Under the pieces are notes generated by a model, which was not told the DNA's origin, made no database searches, and was given only the letters and a program-made list of their open reading frames with translations. This document shows, piece by piece, positions 5,826 through 7,328 of a DNA stretch of 7,328 bases. The DNA comes from Candidatus Njordarchaeota archaeon (GTDB taxonomy: Archaea > Thermoproteota > JANJXX01 > Panguiarchaeales > Panguiarchaeaceae). The position numbers and the translations under genes were made by a program. Each line of letters begins with the position of its first letter. Within the stretch, counting starts at the first letter, position 1. The stretch covers positions 1-7,328 of the forward strand of contig JAGSHR010000251.1 in NCBI GenBank assembly GCA_029855985.1. The letters are read 5' to 3'.

Positions 5826-6472
5826 GCTAACCCAACTAATGCTTTCTTAATTAGCCTTTCAATATTATTAACGAAATCAGCTCCAATATCTGGATCCTGG
5901 TTTAAGTGCTCAATTGTTACCGACAATCTATCGCTAATAAGTTGTCCGCTAGGACCCTTCAATGGGTTTATTATAAGGGAGGTTTCCCCGCTAGGATTAT
6001 CCTTACTACCCCATGTGAAACCTATTGTTTTCGGTTTTATGTTTTTTTCACCAAGAGCTTTACTCAAGGATAGTACCGCATCTTGCTTTAAGGGCTTAAA
6101 CAATAACCTATAGCCATCCTTCATGTAAACAAGAGCGTTCACTATTACTTGGATGTCCAAAACTAGATTATTAAACAGTTCACCATACAGCCCCTCAAAC
6201 GCTTCATAAGATAAGCCCATCAATTTCTTTGTGCTTTCTAAATCTTTTGCATCCACAACAAAGCCCCTGACTGAACAAACGACGAGATTTCTCATGTTCT
6301 CCGGGTCCAATAGTAAGTATTCCTTTAAAGGTCCTGTGGGAGTTGGGATAACTCTCTCATTTTGTTTAAATCCTCTCTCTAAAAAGAAGGCTTTGAACTT
6401 GGCCACATCTAATTCTTTCCCAATTCTTATTAAATTCTTGTAAATAATGTGAATGCTTTCAATTGTTAGCAA
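5813..6472 (-). CDS. Conserved-looking hypothetical protein, 219 residues
   Basis: I do not recognise the family. The protein is soluble, with no signal peptide, membrane segment, cysteine cluster or nucleotide-binding loop; Cys66 is its only cysteine. It appears to be mixed alpha/beta: strands around 62-72 (NLVVCSVRGFVV) and 104-114, a central helix 129-141, a turn-rich segment FTWGSKDNPSG (152-162) leading to strand TSLIINPL (164-171), a strand SVTIEHL (184-190), and a basic C-terminal helix (200-218). The start is TTG, chosen because GGTGA (6479-6483, minus) precedes it by six bases and no in-frame ATG is nearby. It is the last gene of a probable three-gene operon after the MoaD-like and barrel proteins, 14 bases from its neighbour, so a shared role with them is a fair guess. 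Confidence 0.7.
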   Translation of the reverse strand: MLTIESIHIIYKNLIRIGKELDVAKFKAFFLERGFKQNERVIPTPTGPLKEYLLLDPENMRNLVVCSVRGFVVDAKDLESTKKLMGLSYEAFEGLYGELFNNLVLDIQVIVNALVYMKDGYRLLFKPLKQDAVLSLSKALGEKNIKPKTIGFTWGSKDNPSGETSLIINPLKGPSGQLISDRLSVTIEHLNQDPDIGADFVNNIERLIKKALVGLAKIK

Positions 6473-6478
6473 TTCCCT

Positions 6479-6483
6479 TCACC
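6479..6483 (-). promoter_or_regulatory. Ribosome binding site GGTGA for the TTG start at 6472
   Basis: Read on minus, GGTGA lies six bases before TTG (6470-6472), between the upstream stop and the new start. ATG and GTG codons overlapping this motif are out of frame, so they cannot be the start. Confidence 0.5.
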
Positions 6484-6486
6484 ATC

Positions 6487-6768
6487 TTACTCGTGTCTCT
6501 TTGTGCCAATTATAGCCTTTGTATCCTCAACGTACCATCTCACGCGATCCTTAAACCATTTCCAAAACTTCAAGAACTTGTTGAAGTCTTCAGATTCGAC
6601 AACTAGAAAGCCATTATAATCAGTTCCCCAAGCGTGATCATTTATGCTTATTATCTTTGTTCCTTCAGGGATCTCTCTTTTAGTTTGCTCCCAATCCTCT
6701 TTAGTTCTCTCCTCTTCCTCCTCAGTTAATAATCTAAATTTAAAATATATAACTGCGGTTATGGTCAT
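6487..6768 (-). CDS. Small alpha/beta-barrel protein, DUF3303-like
   Basis: Protein of 93 residues with the layout of a ferredoxin-like, dimeric alpha/beta-barrel subunit: strand TAVIYFKFRL (4-13), a very acidic helix (15-32), strand GTKIISINDHAWG (36-48), strand NGFLVVES (52-59), helix DFNKFLKFWKWFKD (61-74) and strand RWYVEDTKAII (77-87). The H-x-W-G segment, the G-F-x-V-V-E-S segment and the following Trp-rich helix recall DUF3303 and related small barrels. The function of that group is not established, and His45 and Trp47 are only candidate active-site residues. The frame runs to a TTG at 6780, but GGTGAGG placed five bases (from GGTGA) before the ATG at 6766-6768 decides the start. It follows the MoaD-like gene closely. 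Confidence 0.65.
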   Translation of the reverse strand: MTITAVIYFKFRLLTEEEEERTKEDWEQTKREIPEGTKIISINDHAWGTDYNGFLVVESEDFNKFLKFWKWFKDRVRWYVEDTKAIIGTKRHE

Positions 6769-6771
6769 TTT

Positions 6772-6778
6772 CCTCACC
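6772..6778 (-). promoter_or_regulatory. Ribosome binding site GGTGAGG deciding the DUF3303-like start
   Basis: GGTGAGG on minus is at ideal distance from ATG 6768 and overlaps the in-frame TTG at 6780, so the longer form starting at that TTG is unlikely. The motif is identical to the one before the ABC permease. Confidence 0.55.
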
Positions 6779-6786
6779 AATAAGTT

Positions 6787-7098
6787 TTAACTCTTTGAAT
6801 TTATTATATTAACGAACGCGTTTGGGAATCCCCCGCTTAAGAAGGGCATTACAGCTATAGTGTCACCTTCATTAATAGGTTGATTTGGATTCGAAACAGC
6901 TCTCCCATTCTGTAATATTATTATATTTTCTTTTACCTTAAATGAATCGAAATCTGTAAATACATTGTTAATGAATTCTTCTCCAAGTTCCGCTCTTAAC
7001 TTCTCGAATACTTCTCTTAGGGTCTTTACTCCCTTTAGTTCTAATCGGCTTGTATTCGTGATACCTCTCAAATAACCAAAGATTTTAACTAGTACCAT
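6787..7098 (-). CDS. MoaD/ThiS-like beta-grasp protein with a tail after Gly-Gly
   Basis: Ubiquitin-like small sulfur-carrier protein of 103 residues. It opens with strand VLVKIFGYLRGI (2-13) and a second strand RLELKG (18-23). The family helix follows, TLREVFEKLRAELGEEFIN (26-44), then strand NIIILQNGRAV (58-68) and the closing NEGDTIAVMPFLSGG (76-90), matching the MoaD ending (G-D-x-I-A-x-x-P-x-x-x-G-G). In MoaD and ThiS the Gly-Gly is the C-terminus, which is adenylated by an E1-like enzyme and then thiolated. Here 13 residues, FPNAFVNIINSKS, follow it. The carrier would need trimming, or would act without activation. No E1-like or protease gene is in view. First gene of the minus operon; weak site AGGT (7106-7109) seven bases before the ATG. 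Confidence 0.82.
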   Translation of the reverse strand: MVLVKIFGYLRGITNTSRLELKGVKTLREVFEKLRAELGEEFINNVFTDFDSFKVKENIIILQNGRAVSNPNQPINEGDTIAVMPFLSGGFPNAFVNIINSKS

Positions 7099-7130
7099 GA
7101 GTCATACCTGCTTTGAGTGTTTTTGATTGC

Positions 7131-7170
7131 TAAATATGGTTAAAAATTTAATTTATGTTTAAATATGGTT
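7131..7170 (-). promoter_or_regulatory. Promoter region of the MoaD-like operon with an 11-base direct repeat
   Basis: Read on minus, AACCATATTTA occurs at 7160-7170 and again at 7131-7141, 29 bases apart, with an AT-rich spacer. Each copy looks like a TATA element preceded by a short A/C-rich BRE-like part. The proximal copy would place the start near 7110, about 12 bases before the ATG at 7098. The two may be tandem promoters, or one may be a regulator site. Confidence 0.35.
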
Positions 7171-7186
7171 TTGCGGTTTCGTGGTT

Positions 7187-7309
7187 CTAGAAGTTTCTCT
7201 CAACTATTACATAGGCTAGTTCTATAAGCTCGTCTTTAGCTTTACTCTCTGGTAGCTTTTTAACAGCTGTTATTGCTTCATCATAAATCTTTCTTGCAAG
7301 GTTCTTAGC
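7187..7309 (-). CDS. C-terminal end of a polyprenyl diphosphate synthase (partial)
   Basis: The last 40 codons of a minus-strand gene end in TAG (7187-7189). The peptide AKNLARKIYDEAITAV, then KKLPESKAKDELIELAYVIV and ERNF, is a helix pair typical of the end of trans-isoprenyl diphosphate synthases: Y-x-x-x-A, then L-P-x-S-x-A-K-x-x-L, then L-A-x-Y-V-I-x-R. In archaea these enzymes make GGPP or FPP for ether lipids. The aspartate-rich motifs lie beyond the window, so chain length and exact identity cannot be judged. The gene is cut by the contig end, not by mutation. It lies 88 bases upstream of the MoaD-like gene on the same strand. The promoter-like repeat between them suggests separate transcription, though readthrough is possible. 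Confidence 0.72.
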   Translation of the reverse strand, partial: AKNLARKIYDEAITAVKKLPESKAKDELIELAYVIVERNF

Positions 7310-7328
7310 CTGTCTCTTATACACATCT
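7310..7328. other. Nextera/Tn5 mosaic-end adapter sequence (artefact)
   Basis: The last 19 bases, CTGTCTCTTATACACATCT, are exactly the transposase adapter used in Nextera libraries. They are an untrimmed sequencing artefact and should be removed. Genomic sequence ends at 7309, or at 7310 if the shared C is native. Confidence 0.95.

Noticed and set aside
6231..6443. Plus-strand 70-codon frame opposite the 219-residue protein
   Set aside because: It lies entirely within the minus-strand gene, has no Shine-Dalgarno motif and shows a shadow-like Ser/Leu/Phe composition.

Overview
This window is most likely a metagenomic or single-cell contig from an AT-rich archaeon, probably thermophilic and of the Thermoproteota type; the lineage is an inference. 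The signs are TATA-like boxes about 25 bases before genes, GGTGA-type ribosome binding sites, TTG as well as ATG starts, oligo-T terminators, Arg codons almost all AGA/AGG, frequent ATA for Ile, and the tail of an isoprenyl diphosphate synthase. There are no RNA genes, insertion sequences or CRISPR arrays that I can see.

Layout, left to right. Bases 1-79 hold the 3' end of an unidentified plus-strand gene, followed by oligo-T. Bases 176-2113 are a two-gene operon for an ABC exporter-type system: an FtsX/MacB-like permease and its ATPase, whose H-loop histidine is replaced by alanine. A 299-base, very AT-rich gap follows. It holds T-rich termination signals and the promoter of a small winged-helix regulator (2413-2709). 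An oligo-T rich stretch separates this from a convergent polytopic membrane protein (2780-4180, minus). That protein resembles the eukaryotic choline transporter-like (CTL/SLC44) family and the prokaryotic DUF6159 family. It diverges from a FAD-dependent dehydrogenase of the COG2509 type (4332-5777, plus).

The right third reads on the minus strand: a MoaD/ThiS-like beta-grasp protein (7098 to 6787), a small alpha/beta-barrel protein resembling DUF3303 (6768 to 6487) and an unrecognised 219-residue protein (6472 to 5813). They are spaced like one operon. Upstream of it, also on minus, lie the last 40 codons of a polyprenyl (GGPP/FPP-type) diphosphate synthase, cut off by the contig end. The final 19 bases are the Nextera/Tn5 mosaic-end adapter, not genomic DNA.

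The main points to recheck are the adapter, the 13-residue tail after the Gly-Gly of the MoaD-like protein, the ATPase lacking its switch histidine, and the archaeal CTL-like membrane protein. I did not find a clear novel defence or mobile system. The least explained unit is the three-gene MoaD-like operon.
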